Source: Companilactobacillus pabuli
GTDB taxonomy: Bacteria; Bacillota; Bacilli; Lactobacillales; Lactobacillaceae
DNA: 64,000 nucleotides
NCBI RefSeq assembly: GCF_014058425.1
Contig: NZ_CP049366.1
Coordinates: 1,612,001-1,676,000 of the forward strand
Direction of reading: 5' to 3'
Made by a program: the position numbers and the translations under genes. This document shows, one piece after another, positions 55,571 through 63,636 of the stretch. Below the pieces are notes generated by a model, which had not been told where the DNA came from, ran no database searches, and saw nothing but the letters and a program-made list of their open reading frames with translations. The first letter of the stretch is position 1, and the number at the start of each line of letters is the position of its first letter.

Positions 55571-56614
55571 TTATTTACCAACTAGTTCATGTGTAGGTTT
55601 GTACCAGTCATCATCAACTTTTAGAAGAATTGTCTTGTCACTCTTCTTTTGCCATAGTGTTGGTGTCTTACCCTTACCATCTGAGAATAGACCCTTTGTT
55701 TCTGTAAATTCTTTAGTTGTGAAACGTTTTGTAATTGCATCAATATCTTTCTTGCTTAATGCACCTGAGTTTACTACGAAAGGTCCATTTTGAACTGGTA
55801 ATACTGATAGGTTAACTAATTGCTTACCTTTGAATTCAGCAAATGGTGCATCGGCATCATCACGAACTGTAAATGTTGAACCAACCTTATCGTAACTACC
55901 TTCTGTAACTTTCAAGAATGGTGTCAAATCACCATCATCAAATGCAGCAACGTCAGCGTCACCCTTTAATAAGTTAATAGCTGAACCTGGGTGAGTTGTT
56001 CCATACAATACTTTACTGAAGAACTTGCCACCTTCTGATAGTTCATCTTTGTTCTTTAGTTTGAAATGCTTAGCAATTTCGTCTGTTGGTACGGCAAAAC
56101 CTGATGTTGAACTAGCTGAAACGAATGAAATCTTTTCACCCTTGATCTTGTCGATATTGTACTTGCCATCTTTTTTGTATTGATCGGCCTTATCTTTTTG
56201 AACCATTAGATATGAACGATAACTTGCACCCTTTGTAGTTCCATCTGGACCTGATTGTAGAAGCAAAGGAACAACTTTTTTGTTTTGTGCATGTGCTTGA
56301 ATATAACCATCGGCACCCATGAATGCTAATTGTGCTTTACCTGAAGCGATAGCAGCAATCGCCACGTTGTAATCAGTTGTTGTTTGAATATTGATCTTCT
56401 TACCTGTAGCCTTGTGTAATTCTTCTTGTAAAGCTTTACGTGAAGCAGTGAAGTTCTTAGCTGATTCATTTGGATAGAAGACCATTGTGATCTCCTTATT
56501 ATCCTTACTACCAGCTTTTTGTGATGCTGAACTGTTAGATGAACATCCAGTTAATACCCCTGCGAGTAGTAAAAATACCCCTAAAACAGCGGTTAATAAT
56601 CGCCCTTTTTTCAT
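55571..56614 (-). CDS. phnD: Phosphonate-binding lipoprotein
   Basis: This 347-residue lipoprotein has a signal peptide (MKKGRLLTAVLGVFLLLAG) and lipobox LTGCSS (Cys at about residue 23), then a type-2 periplasmic-binding fold (ITMVFYPNESAKNF, ATGKKINIQTTTDYNVAIAAIASGKAQLAFMGADGYI). The product is the receptor for AEP or related phosphonates. The ATG at 56614 is supported by the signal peptide; the 43 in-frame residues before it are not coding. It is the first gene of the operon and has Pho-box-like repeats upstream. Confidence 0.93.
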   Translation of the reverse strand: MKKGRLLTAVLGVFLLLAGVLTGCSSNSSASQKAGSKDNKEITMVFYPNESAKNFTASRKALQEELHKATGKKINIQTTTDYNVAIAAIASGKAQLAFMGADGYIQAHAQNKKVVPLLLQSGPDGTTKGASYRSYLMVQKDKADQYKKDGKYNIDKIKGEKISFVSASSTSGFAVPTDEIAKHFKLKNKDELSEGGKFFSKVLYGTTHPGSAINLLKGDADVAAFDDGDLTPFLKVTEGSYDKVGSTFTVRDDADAPFAEFKGKQLVNLSVLPVQNGPFVVNSGALSKKDIDAITKRFTTKEFTETKGLFSDGKGKTPTLWQKKSDKTILLKVDDDWYKPTHELVGK

Positions 56615-56655
56615 AGATAAATCCCACTTTCTGTTTGTTTTTTTCGAGCAACATA

Positions 56656-56698
56656 AGAGTAACAAACGAATGTAAAATAAAAATATATTTTCTGTAAA
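56656..56698 (-). promoter_or_regulatory. Pho-box-like repeats upstream of phnD
   Basis: On the minus strand TTTACA (56698-56693), TATATT (56687-56682) and TTTACA (56676-56671) lie 11 bp apart, followed by a weak TACTCT (56661-56656) as -10. Two of three hexamers are exact. Confidence 0.5.
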
Positions 56699-56714
56699 AT
56701 AATCAGATATAACA

Positions 56715-56759
56715 TTTACATTCTTTATACATTTTTTATACAAATAAATGGGCTATAAT
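56715..56759 (+). promoter_or_regulatory. Pho-box-like repeats and -10 of the aldo/keto reductase gene
   Basis: TTTACA (56715-56720), TATACA (56726-56731) and TATACA (56737-56742) are exactly 11 bp apart, and a perfect TATAAT (56754-56759) begins 11 nt after the last. There is no -35 element (ATTTTT at the expected site), as in activator-dependent PhoP promoters. Confidence 0.6.
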
Positions 56760-56789
56760 AGTTTTTGAAAAAACATAGGAGGTAAATTT

Positions 56790-57659
56790 ATGGCGACAAA
56801 TATTCCTTATATTGAATTAAGCAATGGTGTAATGATTCCCCAAGTAGGTCTAGGCGTATTTAGAATGTCAGACGATGAAGTGCTAAATAGTGTCAAATGG
56901 GCTATCCAAAGTGGTTACCGTCACATCGATACAGCTAGTTTTTACGATAATGAAACGGCTGTTGGCAAAGCTATCAAAGAAAGTGGCATTGATAGAAAGT
57001 ACTTATTCATTACCACTAAGATTTGGAACGACGTTCGAGGATATGATGCAACAATTGCTCAATTTAACAATTCTTTACAAAAATTGGGCTTAGATTATTT
57101 GGATCTTTATTTGATTCATTGGCCAGCTGAAGGCTTTGAAGAAAACTGGCGTGCGATGGAAGATCTTTATAAACAAGGTAAAGTTAGAGCTATCGGGGTT
57201 TCTAACTTCAAAGCTCATCACATTGAACAATTAATGGAAAAGGCTACGATTGCTCCTATGGTCGACCAAATTGAAACGCACCCTTATTTACAAGAGACTG
57301 ATCTCCACGAGTACTTACAAGAAAAACACATTGCTCATGAATCATGGAGTCCATTAGGTGGTGGCTTAAATAAAGTCATTGATGATCCAGTAATTAAAGA
57401 AATAGCTGAAAATCATCACAAAACACCTGCCCAAATTGTCCTACGCTGGCATATTCAACGTGGTGAAATAATCATTCCTAAATCAACTCACGAAAGTCGT
57501 ATCAAAGAAAATATCGATCTTTTCGACTATCACTTTGACTTAACACCTGAAGAAATGGAACAAATCAAGAAATTAGACAGTGATAAACGTGTTGGAGCAG
57601 ATCCTGATGACAAAGAATTTTTGGCCAACTCAATCACTTATTCAACTCAAAATCACTAA
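56790..57659 (+). CDS. Aldo/keto reductase
   Basis: This 289-residue NAD(P)H-dependent oxidoreductase of the AKR superfamily has the pattern GLGVFRM, GYRHIDTASFYDNE (catalytic Asp and Tyr), LFITTKIWN (Lys), and LDYLDLYLIHWP (His). The C-terminal IIPKSTHESRIKENIDLFD binds the cofactor. It resembles 2,5-diketo-D-gluconic acid reductase-like enzymes; true substrate unknown. Divergent from phnD. AGGAGG upstream, terminator downstream. Confidence 0.92.
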   Translation: MATNIPYIELSNGVMIPQVGLGVFRMSDDEVLNSVKWAIQSGYRHIDTASFYDNETAVGKAIKESGIDRKYLFITTKIWNDVRGYDATIAQFNNSLQKLGLDYLDLYLIHWPAEGFEENWRAMEDLYKQGKVRAIGVSNFKAHHIEQLMEKATIAPMVDQIETHPYLQETDLHEYLQEKHIAHESWSPLGGGLNKVIDDPVIKEIAENHHKTPAQIVLRWHIQRGEIIIPKSTHESRIKENIDLFDYHFDLTPEEMEQIKKLDSDKRVGADPDDKEFLANSITYSTQNH

Positions 57660-57695
57660 AAAAAGCTCTCAAGGCATGACCTTGAGAGCTTTTTC
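57657..57695. terminator. Bidirectional terminator
   Basis: AGCTCTCAAGG (57664-57674) pairs exactly with CCTTGAGAGCT (57680-57690), with T5 following on the plus strand and T-run on the minus strand. Confidence 0.85.
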
Positions 57696-59020
57696 TATGC
57701 AGAAATTTTTTGTGTGATTGAATTAATTGATTCATGATAAATTTTTTCAATTGTTTTCTCGTAATCTTCATTGTTAACGCCAAAGACTACTTTAATATCG
57801 CTACCATCTTGGAACACAAATTTCACTTTAATTAGACTTTCATCTAAATAATTAAGAATTCTTCCTGCAATGGCTGGACGACTACTTAATTTCAATGAAA
57901 CAGCGGCTACTAAAGCAATATTTTCACGGACATTAACTGCATCAACGCCACAATTAGCTTTCAATTCTTGAATGATCAATTTTAATTTATTGCCAATATC
58001 TCCACGTTGACATAAGAAACTAAAACCATCATTTCCCGAAGGAGTTGAATCAATTGAAATGTGTTGTTTCTGAAAAACAGCTAATACCTTTTGCAATACT
58101 TCCAAATGCTTACTCAAACGATATTTTTTAATAGTAATGACTATATAATCTTTTTTACCAGCAATTCCCGTTACGATATTGTTGTTCAAATGCTTCTCTT
58201 TAGCAACAACTAAAGTTCCACCAGCACTAGGACAATTAGTATTGAGAATCTCGGTTGGAATATTTTTTTGACGTACTGGACGCACGGCTTCTTCTTGGAA
58301 AACACCGACACCCATATATGACAACTCTTGTAATTCTTCATAAGTTAAAACGTCAATTTTCTTTGAATGATCAACGATTCGCGGATCTGCCATTAAGATT
58401 CCCGAGACATCAGTCCAGTTTTCGTACAATTTAGCATCAGCCAAATTAGCCAAAATTGCCCCAGTTATGTCGCTACCACCTCTTGGCATTAGATGAACTG
58501 AACCATCTTCGTTGCTGCCATAAAAACCAGGAACTAAAATATTTTGATGATTTTGTAAAATTACTAATAGTTTTTGACGAGATAGTTCGTAGTTTAAATT
58601 ATCACCATCAAAAATCAAAATATCTTTGGCATCGACGAAATAATAACCTAAGAATTCAGCCATCATCTTACCTGTCAAAAACTCGCCCCGAGAAATCAAA
58701 TAATCATGAGAGCAACCATTTAAATGCTTAGCAATTTCATTTAAATCCGCTTCAATATCGAGATTCAGGTTCAAATCATCTCTAATTTTTAAAATCCGTG
58801 AACTAATCTTTGAGAATAACTTAGAAAAGTCATTACCTTCATTAATAGCTTGTTCCATTTTTATCAAAAGATCAGTAACCTTGATTTTTTCACTAACACT
58901 CTTACCAGCAGCACTGACAACAACTATTTGTCTATCAGAATCTGCTTCAATGATTTGTTTGACCTTTTTAAATTGTCCAGCATCAGCTACTGAACTTCCT
59001 CCAAATTTTGCAACTTTCAT
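57695..59020 (-). CDS. Aspartate kinase
   Basis: This 441-residue enzyme phosphorylates aspartate, the first step to lysine, threonine and methionine. The N-terminus is KVAKFGGSSVADA and the catalytic region includes MPRGGSDITGAILAN and WTDVSGILMADPR; two ACT domains form the C-terminal third, implying feedback inhibition. It overlaps hom by one base (TAATG) and is second in the hom-aspartokinase operon. Confidence 0.94.
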   Translation of the reverse strand: MKVAKFGGSSVADAGQFKKVKQIIEADSDRQIVVVSAAGKSVSEKIKVTDLLIKMEQAINEGNDFSKLFSKISSRILKIRDDLNLNLDIEADLNEIAKHLNGCSHDYLISRGEFLTGKMMAEFLGYYFVDAKDILIFDGDNLNYELSRQKLLVILQNHQNILVPGFYGSNEDGSVHLMPRGGSDITGAILANLADAKLYENWTDVSGILMADPRIVDHSKKIDVLTYEELQELSYMGVGVFQEEAVRPVRQKNIPTEILNTNCPSAGGTLVVAKEKHLNNNIVTGIAGKKDYIVITIKKYRLSKHLEVLQKVLAVFQKQHISIDSTPSGNDGFSFLCQRGDIGNKLKLIIQELKANCGVDAVNVRENIALVAAVSLKLSSRPAIAGRILNYLDESLIKVKFVFQDGSDIKVVFGVNNEDYEKTIEKIYHESINSITQKISA

Positions 59021-60192
59021 TAGGCAACCTCCTGATCTGGAAGGCTGACCATGAAAGCTGTCTTATCCTTTTGTAAAACTAATTTCATTAATTTATGCAT
59101 CATTCCAACCGGAATCTGATGAACAGCTAGATATGAACCTTCTTTTGAAACTTGATAGTCTTTAAATAAATCACTGACATCAACTTTTGTACGCAAGAGA
59201 TAATCACCTTTAGTTAAATCTGGACAATATTCCATTCGTTTATCAAAGTCACGTTTCAAATGACTCTTTCTTTCCTTAACATCCAAAATGTCTTGGACGA
59301 TTGCATTAGCAGTTGGTAACATTCCTGCTCCTTGACCAAAGAAGTCGAGCTTGCCAATTGTCTCCCCATTTAAAGAAATCAAATTGTAATTATCGGGAGT
59401 ATTAGCTTCCAAAGTCTGATCCAAAAATAGTGCTGGTTCGACCACATAATCGAACTTGTTGTCTTTTTGATGTGAACGACCAATCAATTTAATTGCTAGA
59501 CCACGTTTTTGGAAATACTTCACATCTTCACAAGTAATATTTCTAATTCCAAAAATAGGTAGCTTTTGATGATTTTTAATATCAATGTCATAAGCAATAT
59601 CTGCGCTGATACACAACTTGTTGGCAATATCATATCCATCAATATCAGCACTTGGGTCAGCTTCAGCATAGCCGAGTTTTTGAGCTTCTTTTAATACTTC
59701 AATAAATGATTGCCCTTTTTTACTCATCTGATCCAAAATAAAATTACTTGTACCATTGAAGATACCAGAAATCGAATTAACGTTATCAATGCGTAAAGCT
59801 TTTTCCAGCCCCTGGATCCAAGGAATACCACCACCGACAGAAGCTTCAAAGTAAAATTTCACATGATTTTTTTCAGCTGCTTCTGTAAATTCTTTCAAAT
59901 AAATAGCTACGACAGCCTTATTAGCTGTAATAACATTCTTACCATGATTTAAGGCTGCCAAGATATATTCATGAGCTGGTTCGATACCACCCATTACTTC
60001 GACAACAACATCAACGTCCTTGTCATTTAAAATTTTCGACATGTCATCTGTCATCTCTGACATTGTCCGAGCTTTATTTTTCCTAATCAAAATGTGACTT
60101 ACAGAGAGGTTTTGGGTTTGCATATTGGCCTTCTTAACTATTTCATATACGCCTTTTCCTACTGTACCAAATCCTAAGATTGCAATTTTCAT
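59020..60192 (-). CDS. hom: Homoserine dehydrogenase
   Basis: This 390-residue enzyme reduces aspartate semialdehyde to homoserine. The NAD(P) motif is ILGFGTVGKGVYEIV near residue 4, and the catalytic segment is KLCISADIAYDIDIK after LGYAEADPSADIDGYD. ATG 60192 follows AGGAGG by 7-8 nt; 14 extra upstream codons are excluded. The C-terminal ~80 residues form a small domain with SKEGSYLAVHQIPVG, perhaps a reduced regulatory domain. Confidence 0.95.
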   Translation of the reverse strand: MKIAILGFGTVGKGVYEIVKKANMQTQNLSVSHILIRKNKARTMSEMTDDMSKILNDKDVDVVVEVMGGIEPAHEYILAALNHGKNVITANKAVVAIYLKEFTEAAEKNHVKFYFEASVGGGIPWIQGLEKALRIDNVNSISGIFNGTSNFILDQMSKKGQSFIEVLKEAQKLGYAEADPSADIDGYDIANKLCISADIAYDIDIKNHQKLPIFGIRNITCEDVKYFQKRGLAIKLIGRSHQKDNKFDYVVEPALFLDQTLEANTPDNYNLISLNGETIGKLDFFGQGAGMLPTANAIVQDILDVKERKSHLKRDFDKRMEYCPDLTKGDYLLRTKVDVSDLFKDYQVSKEGSYLAVHQIPVGMMHKLMKLVLQKDKTAFMVSLPDQEVA

Positions 60193-60241
60193 AGGTTTAA
60201 CCTCCTGTTTTCTTTTATTTGTGTCTATCAACAATAAACAC

Positions 60242-60270
60242 TTGTTTTTAATTTATGAACAGTCTACTAT
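60242..60270 (+). promoter_or_regulatory. Promoter of thrC-thrB
   Basis: TTGTTT (60242-60247) and TACTAT (60265-60270) are 17 nt apart, 30 nt before the start codon. Confidence 0.5.
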
Positions 60271-60301
60271 ATAGATATTCGAAAAGCAAGGAGTTATGAT
60301 T

Positions 60302-61792
60302 ATGAATAAAAATTATACAAGTACACGTGACAATCAGGTGCAACTACCTGCCAAAGCAGCAATTAAGAAAGGATTCTCTGATGACGGTGGGCTTTTTGTC
60401 TATCCAGAATTATCAAAATTAAACATCAATTTGGAACAATTGGTACATAAAAATTATCAAGAAATCGCTAAAATTGTTTTGATGAAATTATTGCCAGATT
60501 TTTCAGAAACACAAATTGAAGAATGTATCCAAAATGCCTATGATCATAGCTTTGACACCTCACTTATAACTCCTATCAAACAAGTTAACAATTTTAATAT
60601 TCTAGAACTATTTCACGGACCAACGAGTGCTTTTAAGGATATTGGTCTACAAATGTTGCCACAATTAATGAAACAAGTTCTAACATCAGAACAAAGAGTC
60701 ATGATTTTAACAGCCACGAGTGGTGATACTGGTAAGGCTGCTCTTGAAGGCTTTAAAAATCTTGAAAAAATGGGTATCACAGTCTTCTATCCACATAACG
60801 GTGTCAGCAAGATTCAACAATTACAAATGCAGACGACTACTGGTAGCAACACAGAAATCACTGCTATCAGAGGAAATTTTGACGATGCTCAAAGTAATGT
60901 CAAAAAGATTTTCAACGACCAAAATTTCAAGCAAAAACTAGGCGAAAATGTCAGTCTTTCAAGTGCTAATTCTATTAACATCGGACGTCTGATTCCCCAA
61001 GTCGTTTATTACTTTGCTTCATATATACAACTAGTAAAAAAAGATCAAATCAACTTAGGAGACCAAGTTAATTTCACTGTTCCAACTGGTAATTTTGGTG
61101 ATGTCTTAGCTGGTTATTACGCTAAACAAATGGGATTGCCTGTTAAAAAATTCATTGTTGCCAGCAACGAAAACAATGTCCTAACAAAATTTTTCCAAAC
61201 TGGTGTTTATGACCGCAATCGTCCATTCCTAAAGACTTTCGCACCTAGCATGGATATTCAAATTTCTAGCAATTTTGAAAGACTACTCTATTACAAGTCT
61301 GGCGAAGATACGCAATACGTTAAGCAATTAATGGATCAACTGGAAGATATCGGCAAGTATCAAGTTAAACCAGAAGTTTTGGCTGAAATTCAAAAAGATT
61401 TTTATTGTGGATATAGCACTGATGAAGAAATCAAACAGTCCATAGAACAAGTTTATGAACAAGATAACTATTTAATGGACCCTCACACTGCAGTCGGATA
61501 CAAGGTCATGCGTGACTATCAAGAAAAAGACTCTAAAACACCTATGATCCTACTCAGTACAGCTAGTCCTTATAAATTTACGCACGTAGTTGCAGAGGCT
61601 ATTCTCAAACAAAAAATTGACGATGACTTCGATGCCATGCAAGCTATTCACGAAAAAACTAATCTACCAATTCCTAAAAATCTCGCTGAGGTTTGGAATT
61701 TACCAGTTTTGCATGATGATGTGATCGATAAAGATAAAATGGAAGACTACATCCAACAGAAAGTCGAGGCTGATTTTTATGATAAGAATTAA
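60302..61792 (+). CDS. thrC: Threonine synthase
   Basis: This 496-residue PLP enzyme makes threonine from phosphohomoserine. It has the N-terminal segment STRDNQVQLPAKAAIKKGFSDDGGLFVYPE and the PLP Lys in FHGPTSAFKDIGLQ, with ATSGDTGKAA as phosphate-binding loop. The ATG at 60302 follows AAGGAG by 8 nt. It overlaps thrB by 14 nt. Confidence 0.96.
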   Translation: MNKNYTSTRDNQVQLPAKAAIKKGFSDDGGLFVYPELSKLNINLEQLVHKNYQEIAKIVLMKLLPDFSETQIEECIQNAYDHSFDTSLITPIKQVNNFNILELFHGPTSAFKDIGLQMLPQLMKQVLTSEQRVMILTATSGDTGKAALEGFKNLEKMGITVFYPHNGVSKIQQLQMQTTTGSNTEITAIRGNFDDAQSNVKKIFNDQNFKQKLGENVSLSSANSINIGRLIPQVVYYFASYIQLVKKDQINLGDQVNFTVPTGNFGDVLAGYYAKQMGLPVKKFIVASNENNVLTKFFQTGVYDRNRPFLKTFAPSMDIQISSNFERLLYYKSGEDTQYVKQLMDQLEDIGKYQVKPEVLAEIQKDFYCGYSTDEEIKQSIEQVYEQDNYLMDPHTAVGYKVMRDYQEKDSKTPMILLSTASPYKFTHVVAEAILKQKIDDDFDAMQAIHEKTNLPIPKNLAEVWNLPVLHDDVIDKDKMEDYIQQKVEADFYDKN

Positions 61793-62660
61793 AGTCCCTG
61801 CTACAAGTGCCAACTTAGGTGTCGGTTTCGACTGTATGGGTTTAGCCGTTTCACTCTATTCAACAATTGACTTTGAGCAAAGCTCTCAAAAATTGATCAT
61901 AAATGGCTGCGACGAACAATTTCAAAATGAACAAAACTTAATTTATCAAGCTTTCGTCCGCGGTTGCCAATTCCTCAATCAACCAGTTCCCAACGTAAAA
62001 ATCACTATCGACAATCATGTTCCCGTTTCTCGTGGATTAGGCAGTTCGGCCGTTTGCATCGTCGGTGGTTTGATGGGAGCTAACTTGTGGTTTGACTCTC
62101 CATTAAATAAAGAAGAAATCTTAACCTTGGCAACTGAAATGGAAGGACATTCCGACAACGTTGCTCCTGCCATTTTAGGAAATTTGAACGTTTCTTTTAC
62201 TGATAGTCAAGAAAATATTCAAAATGTTGCTTTCAAAGTTTCCCCAGATTTATTCTTTGTAGCTTTAGTTCCCGATTATCAACTAAGCACCAAAAAAGCT
62301 CGTCAAGTTCTCCCCAAATCGATGGACTATCAAACGGTCAGCTATCAAGTTGGACACGCTGTAGCTCTTTCCAAAGCTTTAGAAAGTGGTAATTTGGAGT
62401 TGATTCGTCAAGCTATCATCGATAAAATGCATGAACCTTTCCGTAGCAAATTGATTCCCGACTATTCAGCTGTTAAATCTATCTGTCAAAAAGACGGCGG
62501 CGTTCTTTATATCAGTGGTAGTGGTTCAACTTTAATGGCTATTGCTTCTAACCTCAATGACGCTCAAAAAATTATTGACGAAACAAAAAAGAGCTTCCCA
62601 AATTGGGAAACTCATTTATTATCCGTCGACACTAAAGGTGCTAGTGGCGATTTAATTTAA
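61779..62660 (+). CDS. thrB: Homoserine kinase
   Basis: This 293-residue GHMP-family kinase phosphorylates homoserine. Motif 1 is VPATSANLGVGFDCMGLAVSLY and motif 2 is VSRGLGSSAVCIVGG. Motif 3 is GGVLYISGSGSTLMAIA. It starts inside thrC (14-nt overlap), so translation is coupled. Confidence 0.95.
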   Translation: MIRIKVPATSANLGVGFDCMGLAVSLYSTIDFEQSSQKLIINGCDEQFQNEQNLIYQAFVRGCQFLNQPVPNVKITIDNHVPVSRGLGSSAVCIVGGLMGANLWFDSPLNKEEILTLATEMEGHSDNVAPAILGNLNVSFTDSQENIQNVAFKVSPDLFFVALVPDYQLSTKKARQVLPKSMDYQTVSYQVGHAVALSKALESGNLELIRQAIIDKMHEPFRSKLIPDYSAVKSICQKDGGVLYISGSGSTLMAIASNLNDAQKIIDETKKSFPNWETHLLSVDTKGASGDLI

Positions 62661-63505
62661 TTTATGTTCTCTAACTTCTTACGATACTCCAAAGGCGTTT
62701 GTCGATACTTAGCTTTAAAGGCAGCATAAAAACTTTTTTCATCAGGAAAACCTGTTTTCAAAGCTACCTGGCTTAATTTATCATCACTAATTTCAATCAT
62801 TTCGGCTGCTTTTTGAACTCGTAACAAGGTCAAATATTTCTTAGGTGAGATGCCTAAGTAACGCTTAAATAACTTGGAGAAATAAGCATAACTATAATTG
62901 TAATTCTTAGCCATATCTGATAGTTGAATTTCATTTTGATATTGCTGATGAAAATCTTCAATTACTTGGGCAATCATTTGCGGTATTTGATGTTGCAATT
63001 CCTGATCAACCGTGAAGTTTTTTACTAAAACACTGATTAGTTCTACCGACATTGATAATTGATGCAGATGATTATCCTCACTAGTATCTAGACATTGATA
63101 ATCCTTAATATTATTTATTAAACCTACTAACTCCCTGAAGGCAGCCAATTGGCTGTCTTTTTTTGGTTGCTTAATTAAAGAAAAGCTCTTATTACGAACA
63201 GTTTTTGGTAAACAATGACGTAGCCAATCAAAATTGATCAGCAAGGTAACTATCCGCTGACTATTGGTGATTTTAGTATCAAATCCGTGAATCAAACGAG
63301 AATTAATAACATAGATATCCCCCTGCTCCAACTGATACGTCTGATCTTCAATAAACATAGTCCCCGGATTGCCCTTAGCAACATAGGTAATTTCAATTGC
63401 CTCGTGCCAATGTGGGACAACATATTTTTTTCCAATTGGCCGATGATAAATACATTTGACGGGATTAACGTAATCAAATTCTAGTATCTCCATTGGTGTA
63501 GCCAT
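62657..63505 (-). CDS. AraC-family transcriptional regulator
   Basis: This 282-residue regulator has an N-terminal cupin domain (VVPHWHEAIEITYVAKGNPGTMFI, then QLEQGDIYVINSRLIHGF), probably binding a sugar, and two C-terminal HTH motifs (IQLSDMAKNYNYSYAYFSKLFKRYLGISPKKYLTLLRVQKAAEMI, SQVALKTGFPDEKSFYAAFKAKYRQTPLEYRK). The ATG at 63505 follows AGGAG. It converges with thrB (4-nt overlap) and is divergent from the esterase gene. Confidence 0.93.
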   Translation of the reverse strand: MATPMEILEFDYVNPVKCIYHRPIGKKYVVPHWHEAIEITYVAKGNPGTMFIEDQTYQLEQGDIYVINSRLIHGFDTKITNSQRIVTLLINFDWLRHCLPKTVRNKSFSLIKQPKKDSQLAAFRELVGLINNIKDYQCLDTSEDNHLHQLSMSVELISVLVKNFTVDQELQHQIPQMIAQVIEDFHQQYQNEIQLSDMAKNYNYSYAYFSKLFKRYLGISPKKYLTLLRVQKAAEMIEISDDKLSQVALKTGFPDEKSFYAAFKAKYRQTPLEYRKKLENIN

Positions 63506-63535
63506 ATTTCTCACTCCTATACAAAAAATGGTAGT

Positions 63536-63549
63536 TATTTGAGCAAATA
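63536..63549. promoter_or_regulatory. Dyad operator 1, AraC-esterase intergenic region
   Basis: TATTTG-AG-CAAATA is a perfect inverted repeat, related to the dyad at 63600-63611 (centre to centre 63 bp). Confidence 0.5.
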
Positions 63550-63566
63550 TAAACTGATTAATTAAA

Positions 63567-63595
63567 TTGTAAGCGTATACAATAAGCCTTGTCAA
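63567..63595 (-). promoter_or_regulatory. Promoter of the AraC-family gene
   Basis: TTGACA (63595-63590) and TTACAA (63572-63567) on the minus strand are 17 nt apart; the cre site fills the spacer. Confidence 0.5.
63568..63581. promoter_or_regulatory. cre site between the AraC-family gene and the esterase gene
   Basis: TGTAAGCGTATACA matches the cre consensus except at one position (A for T). Confidence 0.65.
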
Positions 63596-63599
63596 TGAG

Positions 63600-63611
63600 A
63601 TTTGTTCAAAT
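63600..63611. promoter_or_regulatory. Dyad operator 2, AraC-esterase intergenic region
   Basis: ATTTG-TT-CAAAT is an inverted repeat. The 15-nt segments 63534-63548 and 63600-63614 are inverted copies of each other at 14 of 15 positions. Confidence 0.5.
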
Positions 63612-63636
63612 AACAAAAAAGATGAAGGAGCAAAAA

